Positions 26,661-36,300 of a DNA stretch of 64,000 nucleotides are shown piece after piece. Origin of the DNA: Catonia carolina. Taxonomy: Eukaryota; Arthropoda; Insecta; Hemiptera; Achilidae. The stretch lies in NCBI GenBank assembly GCA_035578175.1, contig JAQMRL010000001.1:236793038-236857037 (forward strand). Reading direction: 5' to 3'. Under the pieces are notes generated by a model. That model had not been told where the DNA came from. It saw nothing but the letters and a program-made list of their open reading frames with translations, and did no database searches. Numbering within the stretch: position 1 is the first letter of the stretch; the number at the start of each line of letters is the position of its first letter. Position numbers and translations under genes: made by a program.

Positions 26661-27406
26661 TCTTTTTTAATTTATTGTCGTATCAACATCTTGGTTATTA
26701 GCGACTTCTTTCGGGTATAAAACATTGAGTTTTGACTCGTTATATATTTGTAATAAATAAAATTAATTAATTTTTTGTATTTATTTTTGAATGTATGAAA
26801 TAAGGATCAAAAACTTGTTAAACCCCTATTTTTAGAATTAAAATACATTAACCATCTCAACAGAGCATTTTTAATGGTTTCTGAGAAACTTAAGTAAATA
26901 TAAAAATGTTATTTAGAATCTAAATTTTCAAGTTTCATTAATATAATAAAATGTACAAAAGATGGATAAGAAATTAAATTCTTCATTTTTTTTTATTGAA
27001 CGCCATTATGGAAAACCATTTCTGTGAATTTTTATTAATTATAATTTTTTTTATTCCAGCACTTCAAAGATATTTTATAGGGTTTAGTTCTTTTCATAAA
27101 AAAAATGGAATAGAATTCCTTAACAAGTTTCTTTTTGTACAATAGAACTTTTCTGCTTCAAGTACATCTGTGTGAAACAAATTGTAATTTGCTCACGCAC
27201 ATTTACAATCACAAAGAATCAAGCATTAAAGAAATGTGTATTTTCTGTATTTGTCGATATCGTAGCTAACTGATTTTAAACAATTCAAAGAAAAAATTTA
27301 TTATCTTTGTTAATAACAAGTAAGGGCGCCCGCTCTGTGTAAGAGCTTACTGCTGGTCTCAAAAGGGTGCATTTAATAAACGCCTCTATTGTTTTACTTT
27401 TGATGT
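26661..27406. other. No gene; S1 tail fragment only
   Basis: About 26670-26730 matches the tail of S1 in reverse (gtcgtatcaacatcttggtt). Nothing else supported. Confidence 0.35.
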
Positions 27407-28206
27407 ACAGTCGATTCCGGATAATTGGTCCACTAGTTAATTGGGCAGCCGGTTTTTAGGGACAGTTCTTTAATGAACAAAAACAGTATGGGATTTTACA
27501 TTGATACGTACTCCGTTTATTCGGTCAATAATGCCGCTTATTGGGGCCAATCTGATGTATGTACAATAATGTTTTATTAAAACCATTACAGGCTAGCGAC
27601 GAACAACACGAGGTTCTAAGCGGCAAGATAAGATAATGGAAAGGATAGAGGTAGTAAAGATTTCGACCGATAAACAACAGTAATCACACATCAGTCATAA
27701 TAGAGATGTTATTTACAGTACAATGTGTAGGCTACATAATCGTCATTGCACAAATTTCACTGAGTCATATCCACTAGTTATGCCCTACCTTACAAGTTCT
27801 ATAGCCTCCTTGCAACTTATGGTTAGTTGTCACTTGTCATACGTACATAGAACGTCCGTCTGTCTGTTTTCCAATTATTGGTAATGTAGACGATTAGAAG
27901 GGTTATAGACAAAAATAGAGATGAAAAATGTCACACCTGACCAGGAATCGAACCTGAAACCCCTGGAGCAGAAGCCAGTTGCGCTAACCACTACACTACG
28001 GCCGTGGTAGGATCTGTCGACTTATCTGTCACAACACCAACCCTAAGGTTTCTATTTTTGGCTACGTCGTCAACTTTTATCAACTCGAGAAACATTTCTC
28101 TGGTGCCATTATTCTAGCGTTTAAAATTTCCCTCGATCCGAATCGAACTTACCGGAGAACAAACATAACGAGAGCCGAACCAATGGGATTATACTGAATT
28201 TGTTCA
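27407..28206. repeat. Repeat block shared in inverted form with 59588-60230
   Basis: Starts ACAGTCGATTCCGGATAATTGG, as does 59588 (one mismatch). A segment with a tRNA-like S3 head (27935-28012, minus) and the following 190 bp to 28206 reappears inverted at 59935-60200. Probably a pogo/Tc1-type element plus a SINE; ends not resolved. Confidence 0.45.
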
Positions 28207-28312
28207 TTTAAATTGGCTGACCATGCGATAAGAAACAGAACTATTTATTTTAGCCCTGCAACTAACAGATTAGGTGTAAATAATTTGACACTCCACCTGT
28301 CTATTATGGGCA
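28207..28312 (+). repeat. R2 3' fragment
   Basis: Only the last 105 bp of R2 (ggctgaccatgcgataagaa ... cacctgtctattatggg). Confidence 0.6.
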
Positions 28313-28690
28313 GGCTGTTTCAGTTAATATATTGTTTTTTAGTAAATACGTGTATATTGACTGGTGCGATATAAAATCCTTAACAACGAAATCTTAGGAA
28401 AATCCTGAGAAAAACCATTTTAGTGAAATTATAAGTCAATCAATGAGGAACATAGGGAAGAATATAAAATCAAAAACAACAAATTCTTTTATATAAATAA
28501 TTTATTATTTGACCTAGTATTTGAGTAAAAATGCAGGCTATTAAAAGCCGTTTAGACATTATTATAAATATAATAGAATGTTCCATTGTAAAGAAGTTAG
28601 CGGCTTTTATCTTTTGAACTGATAATAAAATGCGAGATGAATAATAAATTTATGTTGATTCGCTGGCTTCAGGGCTTCTGTATACTACAT
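28313..28690. other. No feature seen
   Basis: AT-rich sequence without gene or repeat. Confidence 0.4.
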
Positions 28691-29074
28691 ACTGGGTGTC
28701 CCAAAAGTCCGAATACGACAAAATATTTCGAATGTATGGGAAATTCAAGACATATGATTATATGTAATCTATGTATGTAATGTAAATCTAATATATCTTC
28801 CTATGTTTTATGTATGATTGTCTTTCGGAACCGTTCTTTGTTTTCAGACTGAAGTTTTCATATTGACGCTCTCTCTACCCAATTAAGTTAGGTACTTTTT
28901 TCTCTCTGTATAAGTTTATGATTAAGGTATAGTACATTAATTTATATTTGTGCAATTGTGATTAGTTTGTAATAAGTTACTGTTTATTTTATATGTAATA
29001 TTGTTTCTATTATTGGGCCACTTTGGCCTGTTGTAAACAATCTAATGTAATTAATTTTTTTTAATCCCTAATGA

Positions 29075-29290
29075 GTGTACGTTGCAATCTGTTCAATTTA
29101 GAACAATAAGCGACCCCACGACCCAATGAGATGAGGATGATGTGTATGACTTGTAAATGAGGTGTAGTCTTGTACAGACTCAGGCCGACCATTCCTGAGA
29201 GAGTATGGATAATTGAACCCCAACCATCAAAGTACACTGGTAACCACAGTCTAGTAGTCAAATCCATAAAAAAGTAACTACCTTTACTAG
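29075..29290 (-). repeat. S4 SINE, minus
   Basis: Reverse complement of the S4 tail (gaacagattgcaacg, aagactacacctcatttaca, gtggttaccagtgtacttt). The 125-aa minus frame overlapping it is a by-product. Confidence 0.6.
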
Positions 29291-29316
29291 GATTTAAATA
29301 AATAAATAAATAAATA

Positions 29317-29750
29317 TGCATTATGTGAACCTCACTCGAATACAAAGTAGGTACTATTTTACGATGAATCAAACAAAAATTGTCCGCCTTCTTGAATGTA
29401 ACTTTATTTTTTTTAAAGGAAAGGTGGTCACGCGACACGTTATTTCAATTCGAAATTTCAAGACAATTTTAATGGCGAAAACCGCACATCTATATCTTAT
29501 ACGGTTTGGAAGCTATTCACCTTTCTTTACATTTCAACAACACCTTATTGAATGTCATGAGATAACGAAACCGAATAAGATATCGCTGTGCGATTTTCGC
29601 CACTCAAATTGTCTTGAAATTTTGCTTTGAAATCATGTGTCGCATGACCACCTTTCCATTTAAAAAAAAGTTACATTCAAGATGGCGGACACATTTTTTG
29701 ATTCATCATCAAATAGTATTTTGTATTCGAATGAGGTTCACATTTGCATA
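29317..29750. repeat. Large fold-back palindrome
   Basis: From 29317 the sequence reads to a centre near 29530 and then back in complement to about 29750, for example gtccgcc..ttcttgaatgtaac and gttacattcaag..ggcggac. A further half arm with the same words follows at 29820-30060. Both overlapping ORFs are by-products. Confidence 0.6.
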
Positions 29751-30563
29751 TATCTTAAAATTTTCCTAACATTCGAAATATTTAACCGTTCTTGGTTTTT
29801 TCTTATCCTAATTACACATGACGTTCAATAAGGTGTTGCTAAAATGTAAATAAAGGGGAATATCTTGCAAACCGTATGAGATATCGATGTGTGCGTTACG
29901 CCATTCAAATCGTCTTGAAATTTCGGATTGAAATCATGTGTCATGGCCACCTTCCCATTTAAAAAAATTAAGTTACATATTCAAGATGGCGGACAATTTT
30001 TTGTGATTCATCATAAAATAGTATTTTGTATTCTAGAAAGGTTCACTTTTGTATATATTTGATATTTTGTGATTATTCTAGGAATAACTAACAATTTTGT
30101 TCTAACTTAATTGACCTAAGTACTTAATCTAAGAATTTACCAACTAGTGGTTCTTAGTTTATGTTTGATTCTAAAAGTAAACTATTTATAATAGTTTTTA
30201 ATACTCATTGATACAACACTTTAAAATATATACAAGTAATTAACTAACGACTTAATAATTTTTGTATAGTTCATTACAACAGTTCAAATGGTTTTACACG
30301 AAAAAGCCTCCTGTTCAGATCTGCATTGTCGAGTAACTGTATAGCTTCGTCAGTCACGTGGTGAAGAATTCATGACTCCTGTAAAATTTCCGAATTACCT
30401 CGTTTACGGAATTTAATCCCATGTCTTGGTGCAGGTCGTCGTTCCTAACATACCACGGAGCGTTGAAAATGCTTCTGAGAACTTTGTTCTGGACATTTGC
30501 ATACATTTAAATTTTTCTTACATCGAAATATTTTGCCGGACTCTAACTTTTGGGACACCCGGT

Positions 30564-30982
30564 ATATTGTACTGTATACATAGTAATAGTGAAGTAGCAA
30601 CAACGTTTAACTGTTTTGATGAGGTCAATTTGATTGTTGTAGTGGCGATTCAGTTAATGTCATTACTGCACAATGTAACTCTTTTAGTCTTTAATTTATA
30701 GTTATTTAAACGGTTGTGATTTTGTCGTTATAGTCATTTCATTGAGTTTAAAGAAAAATAAGTTGTATACCGACACTTTTGTTAACTAAGAAATCAGTTA
30801 AAAGAAAATTCCCGGAAATATTAGTATCTATCGACTCTCGTGTATTGTATTCCACATGCACGTCTAACATTCTTATGTACTCTTATAGAAATAAAACTTT
30901 TGCTTTTAGCAGTACACAGGCCGTATGAATAAAATGGCGGGGTATTTTCTAAAAGAGGGCCACCACAATTGAAAGGTATGTA
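30564..30982. other. Host DNA directly left of the Polinton
   Basis: No gene or repeat supported. The last six bases, AATGTC at 30983-30988, are the left copy of the target-site duplication. Confidence 0.45.
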
Positions 30983-30988
30983 AATGTC
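30983..30988. repeat. Target-site duplication, left copy (AATGTC)
   Basis: Identical to 48710-48715. Six bases is the usual Polinton duplication length. Confidence 0.9.
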
Positions 30989-31074
30989 AGTAGAGGAAGA
31001 ATGTCTGTACTGGGACAACCTTGACCTTTGACCTGCCGGCTCGAGCGCAACCTTGACCTTTGACCTCGACTTTG

Positions 31075-31130
<56 letters not shown>

Positions 31131-31163
31131 GCCAAAAAAAAAAAAAAAAAAAAAAAAAAATCC

Positions 31164-31213
<50 letters not shown>

Positions 31214-32117
31214 CGCCAATTTTTTTTTCCCGCCAAATTTTCAAACTCAATTTTCTCCGCAACCGCTGGACCGATTTTGACGCGCGTGGTACCCACGTGA
31301 CCGGGAGATCGAGATCTACAAGATAAGCCCTAAACCTCATCGATCCGATAGCCAGGTCACGTGTTACAAGCTATCTCAGGTTCCATAGGGGATACGGCCA
31401 CAAATTAGGGCTTATCTTGTAGATCCCGATCTCCCGGTCACGGGGGTACCGCCCGCATCAAAATCGGCCCAGCGGTTGAGGAGAAAATCAAGTTTGAAAA
31501 TTTGAAAAAAAAAAAAAAAAAAAAAAAATTCTCGCCTTTTTTTTTTTTTGGCTAAATTTTCAAACTCGATTTTCTCCTCAACCGCTGGTCCGATTTTGAT
31601 GCGGGCGGTATCCACGTGACCAGGAGATCGAGATCTACAAGATAAGCCCTAAACCTCATCGATCCGATAACCAGGTCACGTGTTACAAGCTATCTCAGGT
31701 TCCATCGGGGATACAGCTACGGATTAGGGCTTATCATGTAGATCTCGATCTCCTGGTCACGTGGGTACCGCCCGCATCAAAATCGGTCCAGCGGTTGCGG
31801 AGAAAATCAAGTTTGAAAATTTAAAAAAATAAAAAAATGGCAAATTTTCAAACCCGATTTTCTCCGCAACCGCTGGGCCGATTTTGATGCGGGTGGCACC
31901 CACGTGACCAGGAGATCGAGATCTATAAGATAAGCCCTAAACCTTGTCGATCTGATAACCAGGTCACGTGTTACAAGCTATCTCAGGTTCCATCGGGGAT
32001 ACGGCTACGGATTAGGGCTTATCTTGTAGATCTCGAGCTCCTGGTCACGTGGGTACCGCCCGCATCAAAATCGGACCAGCGGTTGAGGAGAAAATCGAGT
32101 TTGAAAATTTACAAAAG

Positions 32118-32169
<52 letters not shown>

Positions 32170-32545
32170 CGCCATTTTTTTTTTTTTTTTTTTTTTGGGG
32201 ACAATTTTCAAACTCGATTTTCTCCGCAACCGCTGGGCCGATTTTGATGCGGCTGGCACCCACGTGACCGGGAGATCGAGATCTACAAGATAAGCCTTAA
32301 TCCGTAGCCGTATCCCCGTTAGAACCCGAGATCGCTTGTAACACGTGACCCGTGGATCGGATCGACGAGGTTTAGGTGCTTGCAGGATCCGGACATTCCG
32401 TAGAACGCGTTACGTCTGGTTTCGGGTCGTAGGTTCTTTCGGGATCCGAACAATCGGTAATTTTGGTAATTTCGTTTTGAGACACCCTATGCAACTTGAT
32501 TACTGCAAATTTAAATGTACAGTTAATTTAGATAATGCAACTCTA
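30989..32545. repeat. Polinton left terminal inverted repeat (expanded)
   Basis: The outer 88 bp match the complement of the right end. Next come interrupted A-runs separated by CCGCC-like spacers (31077-31211). Then come alternating forward and reverse arms of about 100 bp (forward near 31230, 31555, 31845, 32205; reverse near 31405, 31725, 32010), each with aaccgctgg..cgattttgatgcg and cacgtgacc. The inner part (about 32340-32545) again matches the right TIR. The right TIR has only one such arm, so the left TIR is about 850 bp longer. The poly-Lys and poly-Phe frames here are not genes. Confidence 0.85.
31022..31066 (-). promoter_or_regulatory. Two perfect DR1 nuclear-receptor-type sites, left end
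   Basis: TGACCTTTGACCT occurs at 31022-31034 and 31054-31066. Its complement is AGGTCA-A-AGGTCA, a textbook DR1 half-site pair for RXR/USP- and HNF4-type receptors, and it also contains AAAGGTCA (NR4A/HR38-type). Only 34 bp from the element end. Function inferred. Confidence 0.5.
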
Positions 32546-32589
32546 TTCTTTTAATTTTGACAATGTCACATGTTGTTTGTTACGAGTCA

Positions 32590-32757
32590 CGCTGCTTTAC
32601 TAGGATTTGAACTAGGAACCTTCATCTCCGAAAATCAGCTGTTAAACAGCTGATAAACAGCTGTTAAAAATCAGCTGATAAACAGCTGTTAAAAATCAGC
32701 TGTTAAACAGCTGTTAAAAATGAGCTGTTAAACAGCTGATTTTGACGACGATACAAG
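32590..32757 (-). repeat. Captured S4 SINE head with CAGCTG palindrome expansion
   Basis: Read in reverse, 32590-32660 is the S4 head (cagctgattttcggagatga, then a B-box-like gttcaaatcc) known from the host flanks at 63755 and 4490. Between about 32630 and 32745 the word cagctgttaaacagctg is repeated several times. It lies inside the TIR boundary, so the element took up host DNA after or during residence. It ends next to the TATA box at 32758. Confidence 0.65.
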
Positions 32758-32766
32758 TATAAAAGG
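32758..32766 (+). promoter_or_regulatory. TATA box of the rightward (PolB) unit
   Basis: TATAAAAGG at 32758-32766. About 30 bp on, tcatac near 32786 is a plausible insect initiator. The same octamer lies at the mirror position of the right arm (47866-47858, minus). Confidence 0.55.
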
Positions 32767-32787
32767 TTGTGGTTTTACCATCGAATC

Positions 32788-32858
32788 ATACTATCAGTAG
32801 CAACTGCGTCTGATACTCCCGACAACCCTACCTGTCAGCTCTTCGAGTTTATTGAAAG
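32788..32858 (+). other. AUG-free leader exon of the rightward unit (predicted)
   Basis: From the predicted start to 32858 there is no ATG on the plus strand. It ends GAAAG followed by GTGAGA, a strong 5' splice site (intron from 32859). Two good 3' splice sites follow: CTTAG ending at 32955 and TTTTGCAG ending at 33311. Start site and splicing are inferred. Confidence 0.45.
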
Positions 32859-32955
32859 GTGAGACACCTCATACTTTAATAAATTTTATAAATATAAACT
32901 TAGAATATTTTCATTATATATAAACATAGAATTTTTTAATAAAATATAAACTTAG

Positions 32956-33120
32956 TGATGAGCATACAGTCGAACCGCTGAGGGAGACCTCCAGACTGTT
33001 CGATGAGCTGCTGGGAGCACCCCAAAATATGCCGATGATAGACCTAGCGGACGATGACCGGGCGGGAGTACCGGTCCAGCGGTACAACCAACGGCACAAC
33101 CAGCGATGCAAGCGGAAGTA
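32956..33120 (+). CDS. Possible small spliced protein frame without an early ATG
   Basis: After the predicted acceptor at 32955 a frame is open to a TAA ending at 33120. If joined to the leader at 32858 it continues in frame, with no stop between. It is rich in Arg, Asp and Glu and ends in a basic stretch that could be a nuclear localisation signal (RCKRK). No ATG occurs before an internal ATG near 33022, so it may be translated from that codon only, be a decayed gene, or start in an exon I have missed. Function unknown. Confidence 0.3.
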
Positions 33121-33294
33121 AAAAATCATACGTCAAATCGCGACGATTCCGCTAACAAAATGATGTATGCACATTCCGTTGTATTATTAGTATCAGTATT
33201 AATTTTATTTTTATATATTAATAATAGAATAAATGTATTAAACTTTTTATCATTGTTTTCATTTCAAAGTACCATACTTTTCCCGTTAAAATAA
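33106..33294 (+). CDS. Small predicted membrane protein (62 aa)
   Basis: Starts at a true ATG (33106), overlapping the end of the preceding frame. Residues about 22-42 form one hydrophobic segment (YAHSVVLLVSVLILFLYI), with a polar N-terminus carrying an N-x-T/S-type site. AATAAA at 33290 overlaps its end and could serve the small-gene mRNA. It lies wholly inside the intron that would be removed for PolB. A similar small membrane frame sits near the other end of the element. Could also be chance AT-rich sequence. Confidence 0.35.
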   Translation: MQAEVKNHTSNRDDSANKMMYAHSVVLLVSVLILFLYINNRINVLNFLSLFSFQSTILFPLK

Positions 33295-33295
33295 A
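33290..33295 (+). terminator. Possible polyadenylation signal AATAAA
   Basis: AATAAA just before the PolB 3' splice site. It could end the short transcripts while spliced PolB RNA skips it. Confidence 0.3.
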
Positions 33296-33316
33296 ACATA
33301 TGGTTTTGCAGGAAAT

Positions 33317-36300
33317 ATGGAAAGGCAAGCCAAACGAATCAGGTTGGAACAAGCTGCAGAGTCTGGCACCTTTTGCGTCTTGGAAAATGCGTTCGGATGT
33401 AACCTCCGGACGTATTACTACAAGAACGCAAACGAAGAACTTAAAGACGTGCCAGTGCTCCTTATCCACCTGAGGGAAGAGATGGAGTCGCTGCTCAAGG
33501 AGATGTCGACCTCCCTAAGATCGTTTAAATTCAACATCTTAGTGGAGTGCACGTACGAGAAGGCGTCGACGGGAGAGGTGCAAGATATAGGGTTCAAGAC
33601 TGCCAACACCTGCGTCTTTCCCGGGTCGGATATAGGAGCGCTTGTAGACATGTGCGTCCAAAAGCTTGTAGATGAGGAGGTAGAGTTCTTGGGAAAGGGG
33701 AGCGGATGGTCTCTAGTATCTGTCGATGGGATCCTCCTCAGAATCAACCGATATAGACCGCTCAGAGGCTCATCATACCTTCCCCTTCCGCCGTTTGTCA
33801 AGAACCGCGGAGCTGTTATCAACGTCAAGAACCGCGACGCAAGGTGCTTCAAGTGGGCTATCCTGTGTAAACACGTAACAGGCCGTGACAGGGACAGAAT
33901 CGATAGACGATACGACGCCTTGCTTGACAAGTATGACTTCAGCATGGTAGAGTTCCCCACACCTATCAACCAAGTAAAGGCCTTCGCCAAGGCCAACGGA
34001 GTGTCCGTCAACGTGTACGGGACAGCCGAAAAAGAGGCAATAGAACCTCTAGTCGTCGCTGATGTCGAAAAGGACGATCACTTCGATCTCCTCCTGGTCG
34101 CAGAGGGTGACGCTCAGCATTATTGTTACATCAACAATTTTAGTCGGCTCATCAGTTCACAGCTGACGAAACATGAACACAAAATCGACGTATGCAAGCG
34201 ATGTTTCACTTTCTATAACGACGACCCTAAGGGTAGGGAGAAGATGGCGGCCCACCGCGAGTACTGTATAGAGAACTCCCCATGCAGTTTCACGATGTCC
34301 AAACCTAATGATGACACTCCTCCGATGATGAAATTCGAAAACTACAATCACGTATTCCCCGTCCCAACGTACGAACCGCTCCGAGGCTCGTCTTACCTTC
34401 CCCTTCCGCCGTTTGTCGAGAACCGCAAAGCGGTTATCAACGTCAAGAACCGTGACGAAAGGTGTTTCGAGTGGGCTATCCTGTGTAAACATGTGTCAGG
34501 TCCTCACAGAGACAGAATCGATAGACGATACGACGCCTTGCTTGACAAGTATGACTTCAACATGGTAGATTTCCCCACTTCCCTCAGTCAAGTAAAGGCC
34601 TTCGCCAAGGCCAACGGGGTGTCCGTCAACGTATATGGGATAGCCGAAAAAGAGGCAATAGAACCTCTAGTCGTGTCAGATGTCGAAAAGGACGATCATT
34701 TCGACCTGCTACTCATAGCTGCCGGTGATAAGCAGCACTATTGTTTCATCGAAAATTTTAGCCGTTTCATCAGACCGCAGCTGACAAAACATACCGGTCA
34801 AATAGATATATGCAAGAGGTGTTTCACCTTCTACAACGTCCACCCTAAGGGTCGCGAGGCGATGACTGTTCACAGGGAGTACTGTGTGGACAATCCACCA
34901 TGCAGGATCACGCTACCCAAACCTAACGATGATGGAACTCCCCCAGTGATGAAATTCAAAAATTATCATAATATATTCCCAGTCCCGATAGTTGCGTATG
35001 CCGATTTTGAGTGCATACTCAAACCTACCGAGGGCTATCTCCCTAAACCGTCATCTTCTTTCACTATAGCCACGGAGCGTCACGTTCCCATGAGCTATGG
35101 AATGTACTTTGTAGTTGACCCGTCGCTTCCCGACGACATTGCCCAGTTAGTGCCGAAAACGCCCTTGCTTTATAGAGGCCCTGACGCGACCGAGCACTTT
35201 ATGCAAACTCTAAAAGACATAGTCGAACGGGTAGCCGCAGCGTCGGACCGTAACGTTCCTATGGTCTTCACGGCTCAGGACGAGCTTTCGTTCAAAGCCG
35301 CCATAAGATGTCAGATGTGCGATGTAGCGTTCGGGCCTAAGGCGAGACCCAACAGGGATCATTGTCATCTGACTGGAAAGTATAGGACCGCTCTCTGTTC
35401 AAAATGCAATCTGATGAGACAGAACCAGAAGTTCTTGCCCGTCTTCATCCACAACTCCTCCAATTACGATTCTCATTTCATAGTCAGGCAGCTCGGCTAT
35501 GACGAGAAGAAGATATCCGTCATCCCCAATTCTACGGAGAAGTACGTTTCCTTCTCCAAAAACATAACCAAGACGCTAGCCGTGAGGTTTGTCGACACTT
35601 TTAGGTTCATGGCCAGCAGCCTGAGCGTTCTGGTAGACAACCTCCCTCCCGAAGGCTTCTCCCATACCGAGTCTTTCTTTAACGGGACGCAGCTGCCCCT
35701 GGTGAAGAGGAAAGGCGTGTACCCTTACGAGTACACCGACTCGTGGGAGAGGCTCGATGAGACGGAACTCCCGCCTCAGGAAGCATTCTACAGCAGCCTC
35801 ACCGGGGAGAACATTTCAGACGACGACTATCGTCACGCCCTGAAAGTGTGGGACAGTTTTAACATCCGTACGCTGGGTGAGTACTCCGACTTGTACCTCA
35901 AGTGCGACGTCCTCCTGTTGGCCGACGTCTTTGAGAATTTCAGGTCGCTGTGCAGGAAGGAATACGGGCTCGATTGCGCCCATTACTACACCGTCCCAGG
36001 TTTCTCTTTTGACGCCATGTTGTATAAGACGCGAGTAGAACTGGAACTCATAACGGACTATGATATGTACATGTTTCTGGAGAGAGGAATCCGAGGAGGA
36101 ATCTCTGTCTGCGTCAAGAAACACGCCAAGGCCAACAACCCTTATGTGGAAGGTTACGACCCCGAGCTGCCCTCCAACTACCTCATGTATGTGGACGCGA
36201 ACAACCTATATGGTTGGGCGATGAGTGGGAACCTTCCGTACAAGGATTTTTACTGGATCGAGGATGAAGAGAGAAAGAACAGGTTGATCTCGAATTTAAG

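Larger units (their letters stand above)
28691..30563. mobile_element. Inverted-repeat DNA transposon (non-autonomous)
   Basis: Left end ACTGGGTGTCCCAAAAGTCCG and right end CGGACTCTAACTTTTGGGACACCCGGT form an imperfect inverted pair with TA outside; both also share a cgaaatattttg-like block. GGGTGTCCCAAAAGT ends are common in Tc1/mariner-derived elements. The interior holds an S4 SINE (minus, about 29075-29290) and a large fold-back, but no transposase. Confidence 0.5.

Noticed and set aside
29061..29438. 125-aa minus-strand frame
   Set aside because: Covers an S4 SINE and one arm of the fold-back; its sequence is explained by the repeats.
30821..31340. Open frames of 75-132 aa made mostly of Lys or Phe
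   Set aside because: They are translations of A/T homopolymer runs in the left TIR; the same occurs in the right TIR at 48358-48832 and at 31412-32267.
33418..34011. 197-aa minus-strand frame opposite PolB
   Set aside because: Shadow of the GC-richer PolB gene; no family features and the plus strand is clearly coding.
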